Origin: an uncultured Sulfitobacter sp.
GTDB lineage: Bacteria; Pseudomonadota; Alphaproteobacteria; Rhodobacterales; Rhodobacteraceae
Reading direction: 5' to 3'
Assembly (NCBI RefSeq): GCF_947502895.1
Contig: NZ_CANNBM010000001.1
Coordinates: 558,001-622,000 of the forward strand
DNA length: 64,000 bases
Part shown: piece by piece, positions 39,392 to 47,334 of the stretch
Numbering within the stretch: position 1 is the stretch's first letter
How the letters are laid out: the number at the start of each line of letters is the position of its first letter
Position numbers and translations under genes: made by a program
The notes under the pieces: model-generated
Told to the model about the DNA's origin: nothing
Databases searched by the model: none
Seen by the model: only the letters and a program-made list of their open reading frames with translations

Positions 39392-39410
39392 AAATTCTCC
39401 AATTTGTTCC

Positions 39411-39441
39411 TTGACCTAAAGTTAGGTTTAGCAATTACGGT
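39411..39441 (+). promoter_or_regulatory. SoxR-type operator and promoter of the VOC gene
   Basis: TTGACC (39411-39416) and TACGGT (39436-39441) are 19 bases apart, the over-long spacing typical of MerR-family promoters. A dyad CCTAA-AG-TTAGG (39415-39426) sits in the spacer and overlaps the -35, resembling but not equal to the E. coli soxbox CCTCAAGTTAACTTGAGG. It lies 20 bases upstream of the soxR start on the other strand. Confidence 0.7.
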
Positions 39442-39478
39442 AAGAGGGGTCACGTCATTTAAAAAGGAAAACCCCACC

Positions 39479-39859
39479 ATGAAAGCGCTATTGGAACACG
39501 CAAATTACACAGTCTCGGATACCGCCGCCACAGCGGCATGGATGGAGGAAATATTTGGTTGGCACATCAGATGGCAGGGCGCGTCCCTCACTGACGGCCA
39601 CTCGATCCATGTGGGCACAAAGGAGCAATATCTGGCGCTCTATAAACCGAAAGAGGCGCTTGCGCCAAAACCCGATACATATTCCTGCACTGGCGGATTG
39701 AACCATATCGCAGTGGTTGTCGACAATCTGGACGCTGTTGAGGCCAAAGTACGCGCGCATGGCTTCAAGATGGGCACGCACCATGACTACGAGCCAGGAC
39801 GCAGGTTCTATTTCTATGATGCCGACGGGATCGAGTACGAGGTAGTTCAATACGACTAA
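39479..39859 (+). CDS. VOC superfamily (glyoxalase/bleomycin-resistance fold) protein
   Basis: A 126-residue protein of the vicinal-oxygen-chelate fold: MKALLEHANYTVSDTAATAAWMEE at the start, the metal-site region GGLNHIAVVVDNLDAVEAKVRAHG, and GRRFYFYDADGIEYEVVQYD at the end with a conserved Glu. A purine-rich AAGGAAA site lies before the ATG; an upstream open frame lacks a start signal. The reaction is not known; divergence from soxR and the operator suggest a role against redox-cycling compounds or their products. Confidence 0.82.
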   Translation: MKALLEHANYTVSDTAATAAWMEEIFGWHIRWQGASLTDGHSIHVGTKEQYLALYKPKEALAPKPDTYSCTGGLNHIAVVVDNLDAVEAKVRAHGFKMGTHHDYEPGRRFYFYDADGIEYEVVQYD

Positions 39860-39950
39860 CACCGCGTGCTTCGGCGAAACCGCGCCCGCCCGCGCGCCTT
39901 ATCCGCTTGCATTTGGCGGTCAAGTTGGGTCAGTTAAGTTAAACGCAAAC

Positions 39951-39979
39951 GCGCGCCCCGAACCTCCTTCGGGGCGCGC
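39951..39979 (+). other. Strong hairpin upstream of greA
   Basis: A perfect 12-bp stem GCGCGCCCCGAA / TTCGGGGCGCGC encloses the loop CCTCC, whose sequence is complementary to a Shine-Dalgarno core. It lies 23 bases before the greA ATG and about 90 after the VOC gene. No T-run follows, so it could be a terminator of the VOC gene with a weak tail or a leader element of greA. Confidence 0.55.
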
Positions 39980-40002
39980 CTTAGTATGACGGACAGACGC
40001 GC

Positions 40003-40473
40003 ATGGAAAAAATCCCGATGACCCGTAGCGGTCACACCGCCCTTGAGACTGAATTGAAGCATCTCAAGACAGTGGAACGTCCTGCCATCATCAAAGCCAT
40101 TGCCGAAGCCCGCGAGCATGGCGATCTATCCGAGAACGCAGAGTATCACTCGGCCAAGGAAAAACAGTCCTTTATCGAAGGGCGCGTGAAAGAGTTGGAA
40201 GGTGTTATTTCGCTGGCCGAGGTCATTGATCCGGCAAAGCTGTCGGGCACGATCAAATTCGGGGCGCGTGTCACGTTAGTGGATGAGGACACCGACGAGG
40301 AAAAGACCTACCAGATTGTTGGCGAATACGAGGCCAATATCGAGCAGGGCTTGCTGAACATCAAATCGCCGATTGCGCGTGCGTTGATTGGCAAGGACGA
40401 GGGCGATAGTGTCGAAGTCCGCACACCGGGGGGCCAGAAATCCTATGAAGTTCTCAAAATCGTTTACGCCTGA
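40003..40473 (+). CDS. greA: Transcription elongation factor GreA
   Basis: Stimulates cleavage of the backtracked RNA 3' end in RNA polymerase. The 156-residue protein has the N-terminal coiled coil [21 protein letters not shown] with the acidic tip [19 protein letters not shown], and the C-terminal FKBP-like domain ending [14 protein letters not shown]. The Shine-Dalgarno site is poor (GACGGACAG), and a strong hairpin stands just upstream. A membrane-protein gene follows after 41 bases. Confidence 0.97.
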   Translation: MEKIPMTRSGHTALETELKHLKTVERPAIIKAIAEAREHGDLSENAEYHSAKEKQSFIEGRVKELEGVISLAEVIDPAKLSGTIKFGARVTLVDEDTDEEKTYQIVGEYEANIEQGLLNIKSPIARALIGKDEGDSVEVRTPGGQKSYEVLKIVYA

Positions 40474-40514
40474 GCGCAACAGCAGCATCGCGACCCCAGA
40501 GCGGAGCAGATATC

Positions 40515-41585
40515 ATGTCTGACGCCACCCCACCTGAAACAGTGCGCGCCCCCTCCGCTGGTGCCCGCGCCACTGGTGCAGCAAAACCTGCGAGCGCGCG
40601 ACCTACACCGCTGGGCATTTATGACAAAGCGCGCCCTGACGGGATCACCAGCATCGAGATTGTGGCAATTGCACTGTCCGCTGTTTGGCTGCTGGGATGT
40701 TTGATCTTTTTTGTCTTCATGGATCAGGCTCCCGCTGTCGAGGGTCAGGGTGGCTTGCGCTTCCTGATGACTATGCTGGCCGTATTTATGCCTGTCGCGA
40801 TGATCTGGGTTGCTGCCACGGCAGCCCGCGCCAGCCGCGTCATGCGCGAGGAAAGCCAGCGTTTGCAGGCTGCTATTGATGCAATCCGCCACGCCTATAT
40901 TGCGCAGCAGCAAGGCGGGCGACTTACGTCCGAGCCATCCGTCAGCCGCAAGCTGGATGAAATTGCAGCTGCAACGCGCAAAACCGAAACAGCGCTCGCA
41001 ACATTTTCGACCCGCCGCGAAGAGGCGCCTCGCTCAGCCCAACCTGTTGAGCCCCCCCCCGCAGAGGATCAGCCGACACTGGCGCTCGGCACCCAGAGTG
41101 TCGACACCGCCCCCCCAGTAGAGGGCGATGACCTGATCCGCGCACTTAATTTCCCCGAGACCGCCGAAGACGAAGCGGGCTTTGCCGCGCTGCGCCGCGC
41201 CATGAAAGATCGCAACGCTGCACAGCTCATTCAGGCGGCACAGGATATTCTTACCCTGCTGAGCCAAGACGGCATTTACATGGATGATCTGCGCCCAGAC
41301 CGCGCGCGGCCGGAAATCTGGCGCATGTTCGGTCAAGGGGCGCGGGGCCGCCCCGTCGCAGCCTTGGGTGGCATCCGCGACCGATCCTCATTGGCTCTGA
41401 CGGCGGGGCGTATGAAGCAAGACCCCATCTTCCGCGATGCGGCCCACCACTTCCTGCGCCGCTTTGACAAGCTGTTCGCGGATTTCGAAAAGGTCGCCAC
41501 CGACAGCGAGATTTCAGCCATGGCCGACACACGTACTGCGCGTGCGTTTATGCTGTTGGGCCGTGTCGCAGGTACGTTCGACTAA
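40515..41585 (+). CDS. Two-helix membrane protein with cytoplasmic domain, unknown
   Basis: A 356-residue protein of a type conserved next to greA in roseobacters, function not known to me. After a Pro/Ala-rich N-terminus come two hydrophobic segments near residues 48-70 (EIVAIALSAVWLLGCLIFFVF) and 83-103 (LMTMLAVFMPVAMIWVAA). Then follow a charged helical stretch (RASRVMREESQRLQAAIDAI), a Pro/Glu-rich linker, and a helical C-terminal domain (residues about 210-356) with repeated Arg/Asp helices. GGAG sits 9 bases before the ATG. It converges with the small exported protein gene. Confidence 0.7.
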   Translation: MSDATPPETVRAPSAGARATGAAKPASARPTPLGIYDKARPDGITSIEIVAIALSAVWLLGCLIFFVFMDQAPAVEGQGGLRFLMTMLAVFMPVAMIWVAATAARASRVMREESQRLQAAIDAIRHAYIAQQQGGRLTSEPSVSRKLDEIAAATRKTETALATFSTRREEAPRSAQPVEPPPAEDQPTLALGTQSVDTAPPVEGDDLIRALNFPETAEDEAGFAALRRAMKDRNAAQLIQAAQDILTLLSQDGIYMDDLRPDRARPEIWRMFGQGARGRPVAALGGIRDRSSLALTAGRMKQDPIFRDAAHHFLRRFDKLFADFEKVATDSEISAMADTRTARAFMLLGRVAGTFD

Positions 41586-41605
41586 AACGCACCTGCGAAG
41601 GAGCC

Positions 41606-42094
41606 TTAGGGACAGGCAACAGCGCGGTTTTTGGCATCAAAGACTGCCGTAAATACTTGACCATTCACGGTTTCAAACGTTGCAACGGCGCCTGCCATCT
41701 CACCGCCCGTCACACGTATTTGCCCCAGATCGGACGCAGCAAGCCTGTCATCAACATCAATCGAGAACGCAGCACGCCCTCCCGCTTTTGCGCTGCGCAG
41801 CCCGACTTTGATAACTTCGGCGCCATCGGCCACATTACCTGCCACTGTACCGCCCTCGTCACGCAACGGCTGGAATACTTCGACACCTGTGCCACCACTT
41901 GCCGTGTCAAAAATCAACCGGCCCGCAGAGCCGCGCAAGTCAATGCTCACCGCGCGCAGAGGCTCGCCGCCAACCGAAATTTCAAAGCGGTCGCGCGGTG
42001 CGCTCTCAATGAACTGCAACGAAGCGCCCGTGCATTCCGCCGCCTGCGCGCCTGTTGCTGTTATCAGCAGTACCAATCCGGCCTTCCACATCAT
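41606..42094 (-). CDS. Small exported protein of unknown function
   Basis: A 162-residue protein with a clear signal peptide (MMWKAGLVLLITATGAQAA) and a mature beta-rich body with two cysteines (AECTG near the new N-terminus and the terminal AVACP), probably disulfide-linked. Two adjacent ATG codons follow AGGAG; the first is only 4 bases away, the second 7, so the second (42091) may be the true start. It lies 7 bases after the MoeA fusion stop and may be the last gene of that operon. No family recognised. Confidence 0.65.
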   Translation of the reverse strand: MMWKAGLVLLITATGAQAAECTGASLQFIESAPRDRFEISVGGEPLRAVSIDLRGSAGRLIFDTASGGTGVEVFQPLRDEGGTVAGNVADGAEVIKVGLRSAKAGGRAAFSIDVDDRLAASDLGQIRVTGGEMAGAVATFETVNGQVFTAVFDAKNRAVACP

Positions 42095-42101
42095 ATCTCT
42101 C

Positions 42102-44213
42102 CTAAATTCCAAAACTTGCCCACGGGATAAAACGTACCATATCCCCAACTTTAATTTCCTGCGCCTCTTCAGTTAGCTCGACCAGTCCTTCTGCCCAGCT
42201 TAACCCGCTAATGCGTCCCGACCCTTCTGACGAAAAGACCTCAACCTGACCACTGCGCATGCGTGCACGCAAATATTCACGGCGTCCTGCCTTTTTTCGC
42301 TTGGCAAAGGCGGCGGGGACGTCAAAGCCCTGCGGCTGCGCCCATGCCGCGCCACCAAGCACATCCAGCGCAGGCCGCGCAAATACCAAGGTACAGACCA
42401 TCGCGGCCACAGGATTACCCGGCAGACCGAAAACAGGCACACCGCCCCACAAACCCAACGCAAGCGGACGGCCCGGTTTGATGGCAATCCGCCACAGCGT
42501 CATGCTGCCTGTCTCTTCCAACAGGGCCGAGACGTGATCTTCGTCGCCAGCAGACGCCCCGCCACTGGTCAGGATGGCATCTACCTGTGTCGCGGCATGG
42601 TCCATCATTGCCCGCAGCGCGTCACGATCATCGGGCGCGCGGCCCAGATCAACCGTCTGAAACCCCATTTGCGCCAAAAGAGCCAACAGCATCGGGCGGT
42701 TCGCGTCGTAGATCTGGCCTGCACGGGCTGGCTCACCAGCCTCAACCAACTCGTCCCCCGTGGACAGAACACCCACCCGCAACGGCATACGCACACAAAC
42801 ACGCGACACACCCGTTGCAGAAAGAAGTGCCAGATCTGCAGCCGTGATCACCCGACCCGCAGGCAAAATCTCGTCGCCTTCCTGCACGTCCTCTCCCGCT
42901 TGGCGGCAGTTGGCCCCCAGTTTCAGCGGACCGTGGAAGGCGATGGATTCACCATTCACTGTGACGTCTTCTTGCAAGATCACAGTATCCACACCTTCGG
43001 GCAGCGCAGCCCCCGTCAGCACACGGATGGCATGGCCCTGCGGCACGTTCACAGGCGCATCCCCCGCTGCTGCGCGCCCTTGCACCAAAGGCAACCGATG
43101 CACGCCCTCGTCGCGCGCTCCGGCAAAGCCATACCCATCCACTGCCGTATTTGGCAGCGGTGGATTGGCGCGCTGTGCATAGATATCTTTGGCAGCGATC
43201 CGCCCGATTGCATCGCCTAATGGCACGGTCTGGACAGGTGTCACACACTCTAACCTGTCGCGCAGCAGTGCCAAGGCATCCTCAACGGGTGTCCAGACAA
43301 CGCCTTGGGGCAATGCAAAACAATCGTTGCGCAGGGGCGGGGGCGCGCCCGCCAGTGCGTTGAGCTTATCAGACAAGCCAGCGCCCAAGATCCACGCCTC
43401 TTGCGCCGCTGCATCCGGGACATCGCGCATATGCGCTGCCAGCTCCTCTGCGGGCATGCGCGCGATCGCGTCAGCCAACAACCGGACCTGAACACTATCG
43501 CGGATCGCCTTCGTTTCATGGGATTTAAGCGTAGCTTTGACCGCATCTTCGATCACACCAGGCCATATTTCAGCGAGGACAACCCCAGTGTTTTCTGTGC
43601 GCTCGAAGGGCCATACCCCCACGCCCCCGATCCGCCGCAAGCGGTTGAGCGTCGGCAGCCCCATCATCATCTGGCCGCCAACTGTCGGTGGAAATGCCAG
43701 CTGAAAACAAGATGAGGACGCCTTGGCGATGCTATCACATTCGCGTTTTTCGGCCACTTCATCATAGATGATCCCCTCCTTGCGGTAGGGGATGTCGGGC
43801 CATCTGTCCTTGTGTGGTTTGCCCCAGAATGGTCCCACGCCTACGAACAGGCGGTTTAGTTCTTCGGCCACGTCATATCGGTTGTTCGAGCCGTCGGGCG
43901 CATCGGTTATCCGAGCCTCAAACCAGTCCCATAGCGCAAATGGATCATCCGAGCCCGTGACACGCCGCCCGAACCCCGCAGGATAGCCAAACGGGAAATC
44001 AAATGCGCAGAGCAAGCGGCGACCCGCGGCTTGCTCATGCGTGATAATTTCGGCGATTAGTGCTTCGGCTTCCTGGCGCGAGCGGCAATAGCGTGGCGGT
44101 TGGCTGACCCCGCTGCGGGTCACACCCAGCCATATGGCATCTTTGCGCGGCGTGGGGCCTGCGCGTTTTCCAGCGGACCAATCGGCCACAAGGACAGTGT
44201 CAAACCCTTTCAC
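42102..44213 (-). CDS. moeA: Fusion of a DUF429-like domain with molybdopterin molybdotransferase MoeA
   Basis: A 703-residue protein. The C-terminal part, about residue 305 to the end, is a full MoeA: NPPLPNTAVDGYGFAG, LTGAALPEGVDTVI, VLSTGDELVEAGEP, ILTSGGASAGDEDHV, AIKPGRPLALG, FGLPGNPVAAM and the C-terminal beta domain. MoeA inserts molybdate into adenylated molybdopterin. The N-terminal 290 residues are foreign to MoeA (usually about 400 residues long): it opens VLVADWSAGKR, has LLCAFDFPFGYPAGFG and a long alpha/beta body, resembling DUF429 or related RNase-H-like proteins. Its role is unknown. It overlaps mobB by 4 bases. The frame is continuous, so this is a true fusion, not an annotation artefact. 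Confidence 0.85.
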   Translation of the reverse strand: MKGFDTVLVADWSAGKRAGPTPRKDAIWLGVTRSGVSQPPRYCRSRQEAEALIAEIITHEQAAGRRLLCAFDFPFGYPAGFGRRVTGSDDPFALWDWFEARITDAPDGSNNRYDVAEELNRLFVGVGPFWGKPHKDRWPDIPYRKEGIIYDEVAEKRECDSIAKASSSCFQLAFPPTVGGQMMMGLPTLNRLRRIGGVGVWPFERTENTGVVLAEIWPGVIEDAVKATLKSHETKAIRDSVQVRLLADAIARMPAEELAAHMRDVPDAAAQEAWILGAGLSDKLNALAGAPPPLRNDCFALPQGVVWTPVEDALALLRDRLECVTPVQTVPLGDAIGRIAAKDIYAQRANPPLPNTAVDGYGFAGARDEGVHRLPLVQGRAAAGDAPVNVPQGHAIRVLTGAALPEGVDTVILQEDVTVNGESIAFHGPLKLGANCRQAGEDVQEGDEILPAGRVITAADLALLSATGVSRVCVRMPLRVGVLSTGDELVEAGEPARAGQIYDANRPMLLALLAQMGFQTVDLGRAPDDRDALRAMMDHAATQVDAILTSGGASAGDEDHVSALLEETGSMTLWRIAIKPGRPLALGLWGGVPVFGLPGNPVAAMVCTLVFARPALDVLGGAAWAQPQGFDVPAAFAKRKKAGRREYLRARMRSGQVEVFSSEGSGRISGLSWAEGLVELTEEAQEIKVGDMVRFIPWASFGI

Positions 44214-44701
44214 AAACCGACCTCGGCCAGAATGAAATCACCAATAGCGGCAGTATCATCCAGATCGAAAACCGGCCGGTCGAGTTCAAGCGCAATATCA
44301 CTGGCCACGGCGCGAATTGTCGGATCGTCCACCGCAATCAGCGGATTACCTGTGACAGCACGGTGCGCCTCAACCTTGGGGTGCGCATCACGCTTGTATC
44401 CTTCGATCAGTACGAGATCTACGGGCGCAAGCTGCGCCAGCAGCGCCTCCAACGGCGGCTCGGGCGCATTGCGCAGTTCATGCATCAAGGCGATGCGATT
44501 GCGCGAGGCCAACAAGACCTGCGTGGCCCCCGCCACACGGTGGCGATAGCTGTCTTTGCCTGCGTGATCCACATCAAAGCTGTGATGGGCATGTTTGACC
44601 GTCGAGACAGAATAGCCGCGTTGGGTGATATCCGTTACCAACCGCTCCATCAGGCCCGTCTTGCCCGCATTCTTCCAGCCGACAACGCCATAGACTTTCA
44701 T
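44210..44701 (-). CDS. mobB: Molybdopterin-guanine dinucleotide biosynthesis protein MobB
   Basis: A 163-residue P-loop GTPase that assists MobA. The Walker A is GWKNAGKTGLMERL at the very N-terminus, then STVKHAHHSFDVDHAGKDS with the conserved His-rich segment, and VDLVLIEGYKRDAHPKVE, the family Walker B and KxE region. Overlaps both mobA (upstream) and the moeA fusion (downstream) by 4 bases. Confidence 0.93.
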   Translation of the reverse strand: MKVYGVVGWKNAGKTGLMERLVTDITQRGYSVSTVKHAHHSFDVDHAGKDSYRHRVAGATQVLLASRNRIALMHELRNAPEPPLEALLAQLAPVDLVLIEGYKRDAHPKVEAHRAVTGNPLIAVDDPTIRAVASDIALELDRPVFDLDDTAAIGDFILAEVGL

Positions 44702-45300
44702 AACATCGCCTCGGCTCGGGCCAGATCATCAGGTGTGTTCACGTTGAAAAACGCCTCCTCCTCTGGGAACACTGCCTCGCGGCCACCATGCTCTGCGGTC
44801 CACAGAACAACCTTGCGCAGACCACCGTTTAATGCAGCCCGCAAATCATCGCGCAAGGCGACAGGCCAGAGACCAAAGGTAGGATGGCGCGCTGTGCCGC
44901 GCTTGGGATCAGGGGTGGCAGCAAGGACAAGCGGATGGATCATCCCTTCGGAGGCCAGCTGCAGTTGCGGGACCAGATCACAGGGAAAGAACGGCGTATC
45001 CGCCGCTGCCGTGACGATTGTATCCGCCCCCTGTTCCGCAGCCCAATCAAGGCCAGCCAGCACACCGGCCAGCGGTCCTGCAAAGCCATCTATGCTATCA
45101 GAAACTACGGGCAGTCCGACGTCCGCGAACCGCCCAGCATCCCCGTTTGCGTTCAATGCGACATCCGCCACTTGCGGTGCCAGGCGCGCATGTACACGCG
45201 CCAGCAAGGTCTGGCCGCCCAATACGCGCAGCCCTTTGTCGCCACCGCCCATGCGCGTGGCCTGCCCCCCTGCAAGGATAACACCCAAAGGTTGCTTCAT
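44698..45300 (-). CDS. mobA: Molybdenum cofactor guanylyltransferase MobA
   Basis: Links GMP to molybdopterin to give MGD (bis-MGD), the form used by formate dehydrogenases and DMSO-reductase family enzymes. The 200-residue nucleotidyltransferase has the signature LGVILAGGQATRMGGGDKGLRVL, NANGD, VSDSIDGFAGPLAGVLAGL and AAADTPFFP. The ATG at 45300 overlaps the stop of the YcxB-like gene, and its stop overlaps mobB. Confidence 0.94.
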   Translation of the reverse strand: MKQPLGVILAGGQATRMGGGDKGLRVLGGQTLLARVHARLAPQVADVALNANGDAGRFADVGLPVVSDSIDGFAGPLAGVLAGLDWAAEQGADTIVTAAADTPFFPCDLVPQLQLASEGMIHPLVLAATPDPKRGTARHPTFGLWPVALRDDLRAALNGGLRKVVLWTAEHGGREAVFPEEEAFFNVNTPDDLARAEAML

Positions 45301-45854
45301 TGTGCGGCCTCCAGCCATTTGGTCACATCGTTGTGAAACTGCTCGGGCGTCACACCCTCCGGCAGCGCGCTATCTGGCACCGCGGTTACACCGCCGCCAA
45401 GCTGCAATACCGTTGCATCCGGCAAGCGCACAATTCTATCGACAGAGCGCCAGTCCATTGTCGTCTCGCTCAGCCTGGATGAGACCGTGACCTGTTCGGG
45501 GCGCAAAACCATGTGAACAGGTCCCTGCCGCGCTGCCGCGTCCTGCGCAGTTTTAACAATCGTCCGCATCTGACCTTTATAAATCCTGTCCACCACCAGA
45601 AACCCCGCACAAAACCCGAGCACCGTGAAAAGCACCACCGTAAGGTCGAAAAGGTCGAAAAGGTCGGAACTGATCACGATGATCTCTAGGTTGAAAAGCA
45701 GAAAGGTAGCAATAAACAAAGCCACCCAAAGGAGCAGGCCGAAAACAGGGTTTTTGCGTTTCGGCTTTTCTTGTGTGTCTGGCGCACCGAACGAGCGCAT
45801 GGCAGCTTCCAGCATGGCTGGCGGCAGCTGGAAGCGTACCTCGTATTGCGTCAT
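45297..45854 (-). CDS. YcxB-like membrane protein (first of a pair)
   Basis: A 185-residue protein with two adjacent membrane helices (near 38-58, VFGLLLWVALFIATFLLFNLEI, and 72-92, TVVLFTVLGFCAGFLVV) and a C-terminal YcxB-type domain: VHMVLRPEQVTVSSRLSETTMDWRSVDRIVRLPDATVLQL and AVPDSALP. The membrane linker holds a D-L-F repeat (DLFDLFDL). Function of YcxB proteins is unknown. Overlaps its neighbours by 4 bases on both sides within the molybdenum cofactor operon. Confidence 0.72.
   Translation of the reverse strand: MTQYEVRFQLPPAMLEAAMRSFGAPDTQEKPKRKNPVFGLLLWVALFIATFLLFNLEIIVISSDLFDLFDLTVVLFTVLGFCAGFLVVDRIYKGQMRTIVKTAQDAAARQGPVHMVLRPEQVTVSSRLSETTMDWRSVDRIVRLPDATVLQLGGGVTAVPDSALPEGVTPEQFHNDVTKWLEAAQ
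45642..45668. repeat. Three 9-bp direct repeats inside the YcxB-like gene
   Basis: AAGGTCGAA occurs three times in tandem (last copy AAGGTCGGA). On the coding minus strand this gives D-L-F units between the two membrane helices. It could expand or contract in frame. Confidence 0.6.
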
Positions 45855-46402
45855 CTTGTGGCCCCCTGCCAGCCTTGCATGACCCGCAGCGCCTCGTCGG
45901 CATCCTGTGGCCCCAGAAATGCGTGGCGCGGCACGGGGATCGCGATGCCCGATATCCCGATTGTCAGGGTCTTTTTGCCAGCCCTCACAACCTCAACATC
46001 ATGCCAGCCCGAGTGCCAGCGGCTGTGATCGGTCGTAAGCGTTACGCCGTCCTGCGAGATCAGCAGATTATAGGCCCGCCCGAACCGCGAGGCAGCAGTG
46101 GCCCGCGCAGTGATCATATGCCCCTGCCGCAGAAGCCAGATCGCCAAAATGGCAAAAACGATCACTGTCACGGGAATTGTAGCAATAGGAAGTTCCGAGA
46201 ACTCGATGCCACTTACACCACTGGCAATAGCCCAAAAGAACAGGCAGGCCCCGATTGGTGCAAAGCATCCGACGAAAAGGGACTGTAGCATCATCAACAA
46301 ACGGCCCCGTCCCTTGATCACATGCCGACCCGCAGTGATCATGGCGTCATAATTCTCAGCCGCGGTTGGGGCGACCGACAAATCCCATCGCGGCACGCTC
46401 AA
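45851..46402 (-). CDS. YcxB-like membrane protein (second of the pair), TTG start
   Basis: A 183-residue paralogue of the downstream YcxB-like protein. Two membrane helices (near 37-58, VGCFAPIGACLFFWAIASGV, and 66-84, PVTVIVFAILAIWLL) are followed by a YcxB-type domain with NLLISQDGVTLTTDHSRWHSGWHDVEVVRAG and IPVPRHAF. I start at a TTG that overlaps the fdhD stop as TTGA, with AAAGG 7 bases before it; this gives the same length as its partner and keeps the 4-bp overlap rule of the whole operon. An ATG 60 bases inside is the alternative. The N-terminus LSVPRWDLSVAPTAAENYD reads like coding sequence, supporting the longer form. Confidence 0.65.
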   Translation of the reverse strand: MSVPRWDLSVAPTAAENYDAMITAGRHVIKGRGRLLMMLQSLFVGCFAPIGACLFFWAIASGVSGIEFSELPIATIPVTVIVFAILAIWLLRQGHMITARATAASRFGRAYNLLISQDGVTLTTDHSRWHSGWHDVEVVRAGKKTLTIGISGIAIPVPRHAFLGPQDADEALRVMQGWQGATR

Positions 46403-47280
46403 GATGCAGCCTTTCGACCGCTGCGCTTTGGCTCGTCCGCGATTGCGGCGGGATCGGCATCGCGCAGCAGCCGTGCTTCGCCCGACAGACACATAAAGCG
46501 CCGCCCCTTCATACGCCCGATCAGCGTCAGCCCCACCTGTTGTGCAATCTCCACGCCCCAAGCCGTGAAGCCCGAGCGCGAGGCAAGCACAGGAATACCC
46601 ATCATCGCCGTTTTGATCACCATCTCGGAAGTTAGACGGCCCGTTGTATAGAGGATTTTGTCCTCCGCGCTGATCCCTTCGGCCATCATCCAGCCCGCGA
46701 TCTTATCAACGGCGTTGTGACGGCCCACATCCTCCATATAGACCAGCGGGCGGTCCGCGTGGCACAGAACCGTGCCGTGTATTGCCCCCGCCTCCAAATA
46801 CAGGCTGGGTGTGCGGTTGATCTTGGCCGACAGCGCATAAAGCCATGAGGTGCGCACTTGGGTCTGCGGCAGCACAACGCCCTCCAGCCCCTCCATCATA
46901 TCGCCAAAGACGGTGCCCACAGCACATCCGCTGGTGCGGGTCTTGCGGCGCATCTTATCCTCGTAGTCGGTCTTGCGTGCGGTACGGACCACAACTGTTT
47001 CAAGTTCTTCGTCGTAGTCGACGCGCGTGATTTCATCATTGCTGCGTAACATGCCCTGATTACGCAAAAAACCCAGCGCAAGATAATCAGGGTAATCGCC
47101 GATCGTCATGGCGGTCACGATTTCCTGCCCGTTGAGGTAGATGGTCAAAGGCCGTTCCTCGACCACGTTGATTTGTTGGCTCTCGCCCAAATGATCAGTG
47201 CCTGTCACGGCCCGCGTCAAGCGCCGCGCGGCGGGGTCAGGCGCAATCAGGTAGTCGGACAAATCTTCAAGTTCAGCCAA
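46399..47280 (-). CDS. fdhD: Formate dehydrogenase accessory sulfurtransferase FdhD, TTG start
   Basis: A 293-residue protein that passes sulfur from a cysteine desulfurase to the bis-MGD cofactor of formate dehydrogenase. Seen: NVVEERPLTIYLNGQEIVTAMTIGDYPDYLALGFL, the loop TSGCAVGTVFG, VYMEDVGRHNAVDKIAGW, LYTTGRLTSEMVIKTAMMGIPVLASRS. The sulfur-carrying loop usually has C-x-x-C; here the second Cys is Gly (Cys119, Gly122). The start is a TTG at 47280 with AAGGAGG 5 bases before it; open sequence further upstream lies over the divergent azlC gene. First gene of the fdhD-ycxB-ycxB-mobA-mobB-moeA set. No formate dehydrogenase genes are in the window. Confidence 0.9.
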   Translation of the reverse strand: MAELEDLSDYLIAPDPAARRLTRAVTGTDHLGESQQINVVEERPLTIYLNGQEIVTAMTIGDYPDYLALGFLRNQGMLRSNDEITRVDYDEELETVVVRTARKTDYEDKMRRKTRTSGCAVGTVFGDMMEGLEGVVLPQTQVRTSWLYALSAKINRTPSLYLEAGAIHGTVLCHADRPLVYMEDVGRHNAVDKIAGWMMAEGISAEDKILYTTGRLTSEMVIKTAMMGIPVLASRSGFTAWGVEIAQQVGLTLIGRMKGRRFMCLSGEARLLRDADPAAIADEPKRSGRKAAS

Positions 47281-47334
47281 TTGCGCCTCCTTCGGCAAAA
47301 CGCTACGCAGGTTACAGCAACCTAGGGCTATCGC

